This document shows positions 11,563-23,140 of a DNA stretch of 25,904 nt, piece after piece. Under the pieces are notes generated by a model. That model was not told the origin of the DNA. It ran no database searches and was given only the letters and a program-made list of their open reading frames with translations. Each line of letters starts with the position of its first letter. Within the stretch, counting starts at the first letter, position 1. The position numbers were made by a program, and so were the translations under genes. Source of the stretch: Trachelipus rathkii (lineage: Eukaryota; Arthropoda; Malacostraca; Isopoda; Trachelipodidae); the NCBI GenBank assembly GCA_015478945.1, contig JABUQX010060113.1, positions 20,001-45,904 on the forward strand. The letters are read 5' to 3'.

Positions 11563-12084
11563 CTCTAGAACGTCATTTTCCGGCGAGTTTTTCAAGTGTT
11601 CTGTAGTACAATGTATTGAGGACTTATCATTCTCTATTCTTGCACCCTAACTTGAGAGACAATTTTTTCATAATTCACACTTCCACTACATTTATATTCG
11701 ATAAATGAGTTTTCAAACTTGTATATTCTAATCATGAAAAGGCAATTCGAAATTACGCGTCAACAAATGATGAGTTTTAATTATCTCATTTAAATTAAAA
11801 AATAATTAGGTTTGAAAACTTCGAGCATTGCTTTGAGTCACAATATTTTCTGACTAAAATCAAAATACACTAATTAAAGTTGCTAATTTGTGCGTAATTA
11901 TGATCCACATCTATGTAATAGTTTTTTATTTTCAAGTTTTGAATTTTTCTATACATTGAAACAAAGAATTGAAGTGACACTCGACGCAAAAAATTATCCA
12001 GACTTGGACTCTTCTGAAAAATGAAAACTGCAATCTAATCTAGTCGACTCACAGACTAATTACAGTCCTAATTACTTTTACTAG

Positions 12085-12200
12085 AGGTCAGAAAAAAAGC
12101 TGCGTTTGCTTTAATCCCCATAAAAAAAATATTGTCTGAATATTATGAATTTTAAGTCCATTATTTAAGTTGGGAGTCTAAAAATGGGGTCCCAATAAAT
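12085..12200 (-). repeat. Right terminal inverted repeat of the ~770-bp element
   Basis: Reverse complement reads ttgggacccc, attttta, ctcccaactta, aatggacttaaaatt and taaagcaaacgcagctttt, matching 11425-11562 with substitutions and a 7-10 base length difference near its start. The arms are clearly diverged, so the element is old. Confidence 0.55.
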
Positions 12201-13190
12201 TTCTCCCAATAATTGGATTGCATGCCTCTTTATAGGAAACTGTAAATAAATACAATATTTCATTTCTTTTAAAAATCTACTTTCCCGTGATGTCCTAATT
12301 TATTATTATTACTTATAATTTAATATGAATTTGATTCTTTTTCTAAGTTTTTTTATTCATTGTATTTATTCGTTTTATTTCATTTATATAATTTTTGGGA
12401 GTGAGTAATTTTGTGTAACAATCTTGTCCATACTTATTACCAATTATGTAATCTTATCAAAGTGTAATTTTATATTTAACCTTCTAACTTGGCTTTAAAT
12501 AAACTTTCCATACTTAAAGTCTCTGCAATTTCCTTTTTAGCCCCCCATTTCTTACTATTTTCCATTACTTATTTTATATCTACCATTTTACTATATTATT
12601 ATTATTCTATGCTAAATTATCTCATATAGTATATAATATATTATACTATATTTACCAGTTTAGAAGAATAATAAATTATATATGTATGTGTTTAATATTA
12701 TTAACATAGTATTTACTTAATATTATTCTTTTATATTTCTTTTATTTATATATATATAGTTTAATATCTATCTCATATATATATTCTTTTATATTCTTTT
12801 ATGAGGCTCCGCAATTTAAAAAGGAAAAAAAAATATTTCAAAATTACACAGTTGATAAATTTGTAATTAAGAGGCATCGCTCGTCTTAGTGATAATTATA
12901 ATTACTTTTGCTTTGATCTGAACAATATCCACTGACAGACGACAATTTTGATGATGGTATACTCTGTGTTCATCCTATTTTATGTTTAACGCAAATGGGC
13001 AGTGTATATTACGCCGTCCTCGAAGTTATTTAGTCTGGTAACCTAGTAATTAATCATTCATTGTATTGAAGCTTAATCCGCATCTGCCGTAGATACTAAC
13101 TAGTTGTAAATCGTTGTTTGGATATGTGGAAATTATTCTTTACTTTCTATATTAATAGAATTATACTGAACAATCTAAATTTATTTTTTT
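12201..13190. other. Noncoding AT-rich DNA, nothing recognised
   Basis: TA- and TTAT-rich with no open frame of note. No RNA gene or repeat boundary was identified. Confidence 0.5.
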
Positions 13191-13196
13191 CCTTAT

Positions 13197-13367
13197 ATGT
13201 TGCAAGCAAAATCCAATGTAATCCTCACGCCTCATATTGGTGGCAGCACTACGACAACGCACATGGAGCAGGGCCATAGGTTTATTACATTGCAGCTAAA
13301 TCAATACAATTCATTGTTAGTAATTCAAAAAATTAATAAAAGTAGCACCATCGTCTGTAAATCTTAA
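13197..13367 (+). pseudogene. Possible D-2-hydroxyacid dehydrogenase fragment
   Basis: A 56-residue open frame contains NVILTPHIGGST at residues 7-18 (13215-13250). In the NAD-binding D-isomer 2-hydroxyacid dehydrogenase family, which includes SerA phosphoglycerate dehydrogenase, the segment NVxLTPHIGGST carries the catalytic histidine. The rest of the frame does not follow the family: the expected EAQ-type continuation is replaced by TTTHMEQG, and no upstream Rossmann-fold segment is seen in nearby frames. A pyrimidine-rich run ending in AG (13181-13206) precedes the motif, so an exon start is conceivable. The motif is closer to the bacterial or yeast SerA form than to the animal PHGDH form as I remember them. 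It may be a decayed fragment, a transferred piece, or chance over 12 residues. Confidence 0.3.
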
Positions 13368-13717
13368 TTGCGCGTTATTTTAGTGCCTTGCGTCAAAAGG
13401 TAGGGTTCCTCGTTCGTGGTTTCTTTTTCATCTGTTCACACGCAAATTTCTTTAATAATTATTAAGTTATTCGCTACTCATCTATTGCTCAAAGGATTTC
13501 TTTAATCTCTATTGTTTTTTTATATTCATCAGTTGTTCAAGCATTTCTTCTCGTCACAGTAATGGCGAGATAATTTGTGGTGTGATACAATCTATATGTC
13601 TCTCAATTTATATCACTTGTGTTTTAATGTTGTCGTGTATAGCGATAAATATATTAACCTTATTCAATCATGCTCAATGCGATTAAATGAAACTTAGTTT
13701 GTTTTTTGTCTACCTTT

Positions 13718-13909
13718 TTAATTTTTTTCCCACCTTTGATCTCTCTGTCGCGACACCCGGCATGATATGCTGGTTCTGAGGTCTGCTACGCCCGCTTTAT
13801 TACGGGGTCTTTTTCCTCGGTGTTTCTGGGATTTGTTGTAAATATTCAGAGTGTGGAGTACTCTTCTGGCTCGAATGCGCCTGGGGCGTCTACTGATGTC
13901 GGTCTTACC
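13718..13909 (-). pseudogene. Short very basic ORF, possible retroelement remnant
   Basis: From after a TGA at 13912-13910 to a TAA at 13720-13718 the minus strand is open for about 63 codons without an ATG start. The product is extremely rich in Arg/Lys (RRPRRIRARR near the start, HRGKRPRNKAG in the middle). The local base composition is much more GC-rich than its surroundings. Basic stretches of this kind precede the endonuclease domain in some LINE proteins, but no endonuclease or reverse transcriptase motif follows, so that assignment is speculative. The opposite strand is also open for nearly 80 codons across 13768-14009, so the coding strand is uncertain. Confidence 0.25.
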
Positions 13910-14271
13910 TCAATCCAGATGTATGATCTAACAAATTATCACTCGAGTGCGGCATTTGGTCCCGAATCGAGCCTCATATCCCATATGCGGGAAACCTAAT
14001 TTTGCTATAAACTATGAGAGAGGAGTTGAACGATAGTGAACTTTTTCCACTCTTTAACGGTTTAAGACGGCATGACATATTCTGACGGGTGGAAGTGATG
14101 CTCGTCAATTTGTTTGTTCCGTTTCCGGTTGATCCAAGGACGTGGATCAGTTAAGTAATAATGCTCTTTTTAGGGTGTGTATCTCCGTTGCAATATATTA
14201 TTATATCAAGCGTGATAGCATGATTGACTCTGCTCAGAAGTCTATTTTTTATGACTACCAGATGAACTTAC

Positions 14272-14336
14272 AAATTAAATATGAATATCTTAAGTCGTTC
14301 TGGACTTGATTTGATGCGCTATGCTCCACCACTGGG
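14272..14336 (-). other. Candidate 65-bp internal exon
   Basis: On the minus strand a long pyrimidine-rich run (about 14390-14341) ends in ttccag at 14342-14337. It is followed by 65 bases and then a consensus GTAAGT at 14271-14266. One frame is open throughout (begins PVVEHSASNQ). The splice-site pair is good on both sides, but the peptide matches nothing I recognise and no partner exon was found. Confidence 0.2.
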
Positions 14337-14508
14337 CTGGAAAAGAAAATGGAGTACAGAAATTAATAAGAAAGAAATCAATATCCCAAGGGCAAATTTT
14401 TCCACTGTGATTTCTTCATCTCATCGTCTATTCAAAATCTTTCTTGAGTTGTTTAATGACTTAATTCTTGATTTCCGAGATTTTCGAATCACTAGTGGTC
14501 ACAAGTAG
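14281..14508 (+). CDS. Unassigned 75-codon ORF
   Basis: Begins MNILSRSGLD and ends at TAG. Composition is balanced for this window, but there is no signal peptide, membrane segment or recognised motif. It overlaps the antisense exon candidate at 14272-14336. Probably not a gene; listed because base composition over 13740-14860 is more gene-like than elsewhere. Confidence 0.12.
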   Translation: MNILSRSGLDLMRYAPPLGWKRKWSTEINKKEINIPRANFSTVISSSHRLFKIFLELFNDLILDFRDFRITSGHK

Positions 14509-14583
14509 AAAGAATCTTATATATTTTTTCGTGAAAGCCCACTGCGTAGGACAAAACTGATAATAATTAATCATCCAATTGCT

Positions 14584-14850
14584 ATGGCGAAACTAAGATG
14601 GTCCTCAAATATACTAATAGTTACATCACATATTGTTTTGAAGCAGATTCATGCACTCGAGTTATTGGATCAGTTGTTTTTTGGTAAACTGCTGGTTCTT
14701 ATGTCAGGTATTTCAGAAGTACTAAGGCCTATGCAGGAACCTGCAGCTTTCAACTTTCGTCAGCAAAGAAGTGAGATCTCCTACAGAGTGAATTATTGCC
14801 CTTCACGTTACTGCAGTTGGTCTGAAGTGGACCTGTTCTCTCTTACTTGA
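14584..14850 (+). CDS. Unassigned 88-codon ORF
   Basis: Begins MAKLRWSSNI and runs to TGA, and is one of the longest non-repetitive open frames in the window. It contains an amphipathic Leu-rich stretch (about residues 20-50) and a more polar C-terminal half with two Cys (RYCS, NYCP). It lies 75 bases after the end of the preceding ORF in a less AT-biased patch. It could be a fragment of a decayed transposon or host exon. I cannot name a family. Confidence 0.18.
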   Translation: MAKLRWSSNILIVTSHIVLKQIHALELLDQLFFGKLLVLMSGISEVLRPMQEPAAFNFRQQRSEISYRVNYCPSRYCSWSEVDLFSLT

Positions 14851-15379
14851 GCCTTGTTATCACGAACAATTATGTTCAACTAAATTATTCTATCTGAGAA
14901 TGAGTGTTATGCTTCACAGTTACAACGTTTTAAATGAGTTAGTTTAGAAAATAGTAAATAACTAATAAGTAACGAAAATACACATGTTGCGTCTACTGCT
15001 TTTTTCCAAGGAACTTTTTACCTAGTTGTTTAATGGGAACTTATAAGAAATTTTTTTTATAGATATTTCTCAATTGCACGATTTATTAATTGTGTCCCAA
15101 ACAAATTGCAACAAGAACCTAACTTTTTCATGTTAGTTTCTGAGGAGGATTATTTCTAGGGTTCTCATTTATTATCATCTCACTTTATACCTAGATTCAA
15201 TGCTCTTCGTCTGCTGCATATCAGCTGAATTTTTTCGGATCCCTCGCACATACTAGCATCACCAACATTTTCATCTCTGTTATTCTTCTTTACATATCCT
15301 CTATAGATCCATTATAAAAAATTTAATCTATATTTTGAATATAAAAATTAGAAAAATGATTATCCTATTTTTGTTCATG

Positions 15380-15932
15380 TTAAATACTTATTATTATCAA
15401 TATTGAGAATACTAGAAATGGTGAAGTCAGAATCATGGTTTCACTTTGGTTATCGAAATTAGATGCCGTCAGTAACTCAAGGGTTTTAGATGTAGACGAA
15501 TATAAATGTGTGCTATCTAGTGAATACTGATCTGAAACATTGCGCTTTTTCCCTGTTGTTTGTCTTACTAACATATTATATTACACTCTTTTATAAACGT
15601 TTCCGATAGACGTGACGATCGTGTGCTACAATTCCGTTGTTATAGAATTCAATTCGATGGTTTTCAGCGTGTTAAGTATATGAGTTACAAGCGACTTTGT
15701 GCCTTTAGCTCAACCTTGTTCTGAAGATCTGATTGAGAGAGAGAATTTGAGTTTTTGATGGCTTATTTCAATAAAAACTATCAAGTCATTTTGCTGAACC
15801 GAAAAGAGCCATCAGTGGTTAGCCTCTATTCATTGTGTAATATTTATCTATGATTTCGGAAAGTGAATATGAAGTATATAATTTAATATATTTATTTAAT
15901 TTTTTGTTTTTGAGTTTTCTCATATATTAAAG
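15380..15932. other. Noncoding DNA, no supported gene
   Basis: The minus-strand ORF at 15380-15574 (64 codons) shows no domain and no supporting splice or promoter signal. The remainder is unremarkable AT-rich DNA. Confidence 0.4.
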
Positions 15933-16091
15933 GTTGGTACAAGTATGACTTCTATCACGGAGGAGACAAGGGGTGAAGTGGGTGGTCATGTTTCTTTTTA
16001 TTTGCTTGCACTTCAAGACCAAACCAAGTATTTTTTTCGCAACTATCCTTATTTTATTAGATTCCAATTTTACTTAGTGTATTTTAAATAA
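15933..16091 (+). other. Candidate 3' splice site with short exon or ORF
   Basis: A strong pyrimidine-rich run (15897-15925) ends in AAAG at 15929-15932. After it two frames are open. In one, WYKYDFYHGGDKG ends at TGA 15974-15976, which reads like the end of a protein. In another, an ATG at 15945 opens a 48-residue frame (MTSITEETRG...) ending at TAA 16089-16091, with an aromatic-rich second half. A possible donor (GGGTGAAG) lies at about 15972. The evidence is only local; no adjacent exon is identified. Confidence 0.2.
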
Positions 16092-17520
16092 CTAATAATA
16101 GCGTCATATTTATTGTACTTACACAGTCTATCCAAATTTAATTTCTGACTGACATAGTAAATTAAGCATTCAATATCATCCTATTAATCATTGCACATTA
16201 ATAATCACAGTATAAATTTGATACTTTAAATACAAAATAATGCAGTAGCCGTCCCGGTAGTCAGTAAACGTATCGATAGACAGTTTCGTATAAATCAAAA
16301 GAAATCAAACTGCCAAAATAACCCTTGTAAGCTACTCTCATTATATATTTATATTTACTATTTTATATTATCTTTATTATATTAGTAATTATATTTATAT
16401 TATATATTTATAACTATTATTAATGAGGTATAGGCTTGAGATGATTGGCTATATTTGATGATTTGCTTATGTTGTTTATATAGTTTCATTTTGTTATTGT
16501 ATCTAGTATCTGTAATTTTCATTATTGCCTTAAAATGATCTATTTATTACGTATCTTGGTACTATATTTTCTTGTATTATATATATATATAGTATATATA
16601 TATATATATGCTTCCTTGTGAAATTCGAAATTAAAAAAAATCTGGCCCGGCGTGCCGCTTTAGACCTTCCCGTCTCTATTCCAATTAAAAATCTAAAAAT
16701 CCTTGCAACATATTTTAAAGATATCTTTTTACTATATGAGCTGAGAATATTTTCTTAATACCATGGTTGCCTAGTAAGTTCGGCGAATTCTGGATCCGAT
16801 TAGGAGACTATTGATATACTTTGAGACTGATTTTCCCTCTCCTTGATAATAACTAGTTAGAGTAGTACCTGATGTACCTGAGGTCCTGTAATAAACAGTA
16901 TGTTACCTATTTTATTAGGCTCTACCTCATGGCGCTGTATTGTGTAGTTAGCCGTTGCTTATATTCATGGTCTCGCATCTATCTATCTGCTACCACTTCT
17001 GATTTCCTTCTCGTACTTGTATACTCGATAAGGCCTTTGCGAGAGGGAGAGCAAACTACAATAGTATAATTGCTGTTTTAACTATTAGTTTGTCATAAGA
17101 TGCCAACAGGACAATCCTAAAGCGAAGTAAGAAATTTCACATAAAACCTCATCGTAACTAGACTTCTCGAATATGAGCGAGTTACCGGCCCTCTTCCTTA
17201 CTTCACGGTTGTAAGTTATATGTATTATCTTTTTTCAGACTGTAATAGTTTCAAGACACAGCAATATCTGCGGTTATTATGATGTATGTATGTATGTATT
17301 ATGGTGGCATTACCCGTGTTGATAATTATATGTATCTGATATTTTCTATTTTGGAATGTTTTCTATTATATGCATTTCCAATACAATCGAAAATTATTAA
17401 AATTTTAAATTGTGTAGCTTCTATAGGACGTGGTTATTGAATCCCAATAATCGTTTTATGAAGATTACACATGCACGCACTCATGTTCGTGTGTTTATAT
17501 ACATGCAACTAATGTAAACT
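16092..17520. other. Noncoding AT-rich DNA with short microsatellites
   Basis: Short (TA)n near 16578-16610 and (ATGT)n at 17282-17299. The ORF at 16872-17069 has no recognisable feature and is treated as chance. Confidence 0.5.
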
Positions 17521-17683
<163 letters not shown>

Positions 17684-17685
<2 letters not shown>

Positions 17686-18540
17686 CAACACCTGCATGCA
17701 TTTCAAACTCTTTTCTTCTCTGATTTCCATTGTTTCTTTCTCATATATTTTTTTTTATTTTCTTTTAAATAAAAGTTCGCGCCTCACGGGTATAATCCTA
17801 ATCGAGGACGTAAATTACTATAGGTAATTGCTACATAAGATCCGGACGAGGCATCGGATTCTACCTCTTGGCCTCACGACTCTGTCTCACTACCAACGTC
17901 AAAATCTACTAAATTTTATCGAGTTTTCCTCTGGAACTGAAATACCTTTCCGCGACAATGGGTTTTTGGAATTTTCGAACAACACCTATCGTAATTCATT
18001 AACTTCTTTTGGAATAATTTCTCCTCGGCAGTAAAGTTCCCATAGAGTGAAGAATAACTGAGAGCTTTCTTTATGTTGTGGTGAAGTACATTTCATTTCA
18101 TTTCATTTGACTTCAGCTATGGCTCACAAAACTTGATTTAAATATGCTTGTAGTTGTGGTTTTGTTGATTTAAAAAAGTTCTTACCACCTTTATGCAAAA
18201 TAACTTTCCGATTAAATAATTCTAATTTTTGTGATAAAACTTTACGTGTTGATTGTGATATTGATAGATATTAGTACTAATATCTATATACTAAAATAAT
18301 TACATTGAATTCTTACACTACACTAAGTATTGATTACTTCGGTTCTTTTTTATACACCCTTCTATAAAAAACTTTAATAGTAGCCATCGGAGACGGAAGG
18401 GTTACCATTCAGTAATCAGTATTTCTATGAGGTCACAGAGGGCCAATGAGAACCAAGGAATGACTTTATCAATATGATGACGTCATATTTTTGTTTATGT
18501 TGCTTGCTGCTGTTGTTGTGCAAGTACACAAACACGCACA
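17684..18540. other. Noncoding DNA between TA arrays
   Basis: A short (ATTTC)n run at 18088-18107. The ORF at 17828-18034 (68 codons) is not low complexity but shows no domain, and I leave it unassigned as probably chance. Nothing else is seen. Confidence 0.4.
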
Positions 18541-18542
18541 TC

Positions 18543-18674
<132 letters not shown>

Positions 18675-18973
18675 TTACTTTAGTTCTTCATTAAACATTT
18701 TAATTATTTTTATTTTTAGTTTATGTTTAAATATTTTAGTTTAAATTAGTTTTAGCTTTCAAATAACAAAATAACACTATAAAAAATTACAAATTCCCAA
18801 AGAATTTGACCCATCGTCTGAAAGTCAGGTACTTAGACCTCACAACCAACGAGGAATATTGTAAAGAGACATTCAAACATATATCTCATTTTAAGATTTG
18901 TTATCTCGATACTGATAAGAACTAAGATAAGTATCATCATTGAAGTTATTCTCCTTTCCTTCGTTTTAATTTT

Positions 18974-20021
<1,048 letters not shown>

Positions 20022-21126
20022 TTAGGCAGTTAATTGATCTCATATTTTAGCAAAAATAAGTTCCATAATAAAGAAAAAGAAGTATATTTATGTTAGAATC
20101 TGGCCTGATAGAATATAAGGGTCTTCTATTGGTTTTACTCCAATTCATGTTAATAAAAAAGCCACAGAAAAAAGGCCATATTATTATTTGATTAAGAGGA
20201 TAAACTGAAGTGATTCAAGATGTTTATATATTGAGAATGATAGTATATAAAAAATTAGAACTGATAAAGATACTGCAATTACTTCTCCTAACTTGCTAGA
20301 AATAGAAAGTAGAATTGCATAGCAAAAAGATAGTATCAATCTGGCTGAATATGAAGAGGCGAAATTAGATGATTTGCTGTAAAATTTTCTGCATCTCCTA
20401 ATTTATAAGGATCTCAAAGTGATAGAAAATTTAAACTAATGAAAGAGTAACTGACCTATTATATTTTTAATGTAAAGTAAGTGTGAAAGATTGTTTTGAG
20501 TTAATTCCTTTTTATTCTCAGGCGATTATTAGATCTTGTTTGGTAAAGAAATACAATGTGAATAGTTGTTATTGCTATAATAATAAATGGGAGGAGAAAA
20601 TGGAGAGAGAAAATCAGATTAAAGGTCAACTACAAAACCAGCTCACAACCATTGGACTAAATTTAATCCTACATAAGGGATTGTTGAGAGCAAATTTGAA
20701 ATAACTGAGGCTCCTCAAAATGATATTTAACTTCAACGTAAAACATATCCTAAAAACCTGGAAGTTATAGTAAAATGTAGAATAGAAGTCCCTAGTATTC
20801 ATGTATGGTTAAATATAAAGGAGTTAAAATATATTCAATGTCCTATATGGAGGTAAAGACAAATAAAGAAAATTGAAACACCGTTAGCATGGAGTGTTCG
20901 AATAAATCTACCATTATTAATACCCGGCCGATATAAGTTAGATTATCAAGAGCTAGATTAGCGTGCTCTGAATAATGTATAGTTGAAAATAAACCTGTAA
21001 TAATCTGTAATCTTAAACATAAACCTAACAGTGATCCAAAATTTCATCAAGATGAAATATTTATTGGAGTAAGTAAATCAATTAAAGCTGAATTAAAAAC
21101 ATTTACTACTGGATTTATTTTATGAT
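20022..21126 (-). pseudogene. CYTB: Mitochondrial cytochrome b pseudogene (NUMT)
   Basis: Cytochrome b is the haem-carrying core subunit of respiratory complex III in the inner mitochondrial membrane. Translated with the invertebrate mitochondrial code, the minus strand shows family landmarks in order. They are ALIDL and SSWWNFGSLLGL near 21090-21020, RTLHANG at 20900-20881, MSFWGASVISNLLS near 20725, a PF-type FSLHFLLPF helix near 20600, GDAENFTANHL near 20390, IQPDWYYLF near 20350, and TWIGVKPMEDPYILSGQ at 20158-20104, ending at a TAA (20024-20022). Length (about 1.1 kb) is close to the usual 1.13 kb. Frame changes occur near 20925, 20625, 20315 and 20240, with several in-frame TAA/TAG codons, for example just before MSFWGA. 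It is therefore dead but recognisably complete. The plus-strand ORF at 20483-20704 is its antisense shadow. Confidence 0.93.
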
Positions 21127-21183
21127 AGTTAAGATGAATTGATAAGATTTCTATATTACAAAAATACCCTTTAAATATAAACT
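21127..21183 (-). tRNA. Possible remnant of mitochondrial tRNA-Thr between CYTB and ND5
   Basis: The 57 bases between the two pseudogenes begin agtt and end aact on the minus strand, giving a 4-bp acceptor-like pairing, and contain a central tttTGTaa that could be a Thr anticodon loop. Stems are poor, so this is a positional guess: in the common arthropod order tRNA-Thr lies between ND4L and CYTB on the CYTB strand. It may simply be intergenic sequence or the decayed start of either gene. Confidence 0.2.
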
Positions 21184-21189
21184 ATAGTA

Positions 21190-22580
21190 AATGATGATTT
21201 TTTTTAGAGAAAGGAAATATCTGAATAATGATTGTGATAATAGTTTTTATATTTTTAACTATATTTTTTGGTTTCAATTTAATAATGTTAGAAAAAAGTT
21301 ATGTCTTAGAGATGGAAATTAAAAGGAATTCTGATGTAAGTTTATTATTTAATTTTTATATAGATTGGATACTTGGTTTTGATGCTTTAATTTCAAGGTC
21401 AATTTTTTTTATAGAGGAAGGTATATAGGATCTCATTCAAGGTATCATTTATTTATAATATTAGCTATTATATCTGTATTTGTAATGTTTTTATTATTTT
21501 TTGTATTTAGTTTAGATCTAGTGAGAATAATATTAAGGGTTGTATCTTTTATTTTAGTTTTTTTATATATATAAAAAATAAGAGGTCTAGAAGAGCTGGA
21601 ATAATAACAGCATTGAGTGACCGGGTTGGTGATGCTGCTTTGTTATTAAGAATTGCTTGTTTCCTGGAGATTGGTAGGTGAAGATAGATGATTATAATGT
21701 CTAAGAGATAGGGTAGTTTTATGGTTTAAAAGGTTGGCGCCTATTTCTAAAAGAGCTCAAATTCAATTTTCTGCTTGATTACCAGCAGCCCAGTCCTGCA
21801 AGGGCTTTAGTACATTCTTCTACTTTAGTTACTGGTGAGGTTACTTGGTTTAGTAGATTGTTAGTAGGTTCGAGGTTATAAAATTATTAATTTACCTAGG
21901 AATATTAACAACTCTTTATTGGAAATTAATTTTAAAAAAGTAGTTGCTCTATCAATATTAAATCAATAAAGAATTATAGTTAGGATACTAGTAATAGATA
22001 TTACAGGGTTAGTTTTTATCCATTTATTAACTCATGCTATATTTAAAACTTTGCTATTTATTTGTAGAGGTAAGGTGATTAATATAATAAATGATTATCA
22101 AGATATTCATAGATTAGAGGTATTTGCTTTATTTTACCCGTTACTGGGATAATTACAGGTTAATCAAGTTTTGCTTTATGCCGAGTTCCTCTTTTTATCT
22201 GAATTTTATTCTAAAGATTATATTATTGAGTCTTTCGAATTAAGAGATAATTTTAGAATAAATTATTTTTTTTATTAATATTAGTAGTAGATTTATCTGC
22301 GGGATACTCACTTCGATTTTTATTTTCTTTTAAGAATTATTACTTTTTTAAATCAAAATTCAGTTTCTGCTAAGGAAGAAAATGATTGATTAATATTAAG
22401 TTCTAAAATAAGGTTGATAATTATATCTTTGCTTAGAGGAGCGGTTTTATTCTGAACAGTAGTTTCAACTCCTGTAAGAGTAAGGCTAACTTTAGCCTGA
22501 AATGGTTGGGTCATATAAAAATAATTTTAGGGTTTTCAGTTGCTTTAGCACTGAGATTAAGAAATTTGAAAAGATTATAA
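21190..22580 (+). pseudogene. ND5: Mitochondrial NADH dehydrogenase subunit 5 pseudogene (NUMT)
   Basis: ND5 is a proton-pumping membrane subunit of respiratory complex I. With the invertebrate mitochondrial code the plus strand yields conserved ND5 blocks in order. They are a DWM-containing N-terminal region near 21365, GMMTALSDRVGDAALLLS at 21597-21650, SKSAQIQFSAWLPAA near 21745-21790, ALVHSSTLVT near 21805, LLTHAMFKTLLFICSG at 22024-22071, FYSKDYIIE near 22203-22230 and a SAGYSLRF block near 22297. Between LPAA and ALVHSS the usual MAAPTPV segment is lost, with a frame change. Other frame changes lie near 21425, 21555 and 22155, and stops occur throughout. About 1.4 kb remains of the usual ~1.7 kb. 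The plus-strand ORF at 21228-21428 is its N-terminal piece read with the standard code. Confidence 0.93.
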
Positions 22581-22607
22581 TTGATCCATGATCTTATGCA
22601 AACTGAA

Positions 22608-22768
<161 letters not shown>

Positions 22769-22793
22769 ACTACAGAACACCGACAAGCAAAGA

Positions 22794-22836
22794 TTTTACG
22801 ATAACTCAAATGGGTAGTATCTTTATCGTAAAACAG
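22794..22836. other. Hairpin between two AAT arrays
   Basis: An 11-bp perfect inverted repeat (ttttacgataa and ttatcgtaaaa) with an 18-base loop, in the only non-repetitive stretch (about 22769-22887) between the arrays. A further ttacc-at-ggtaa palindrome lies at about 22852-22863. This could be a MITE end or chance. Confidence 0.5.
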
Positions 22837-22887
22837 CTGGCAGCTTTTTTTTTACCAATGGTAAAGCCAACAATACCTTCAACAGAA

Positions 22888-23064
<177 letters not shown>

Positions 23065-23140
23065 TTAAGATAAAAATTAAAAATAATAAAAATACCGCTT
23101 TATATAAAAAAATTGAATTCTCCACCTTTGTTTACCTAAG

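Noticed and set aside
20483..20704. 73-codon plus-strand ORF as a nuclear gene
   Set aside because: It lies antisense to a well-preserved part of the CYTB pseudogene, whose minus-strand translation shows the conserved family blocks.
21228..21428. 66-codon plus-strand ORF as an independent membrane protein
   Set aside because: It is the N-terminal part of the ND5 pseudogene read with the standard code; the conserved ND5 blocks continue downstream in shifted frames.
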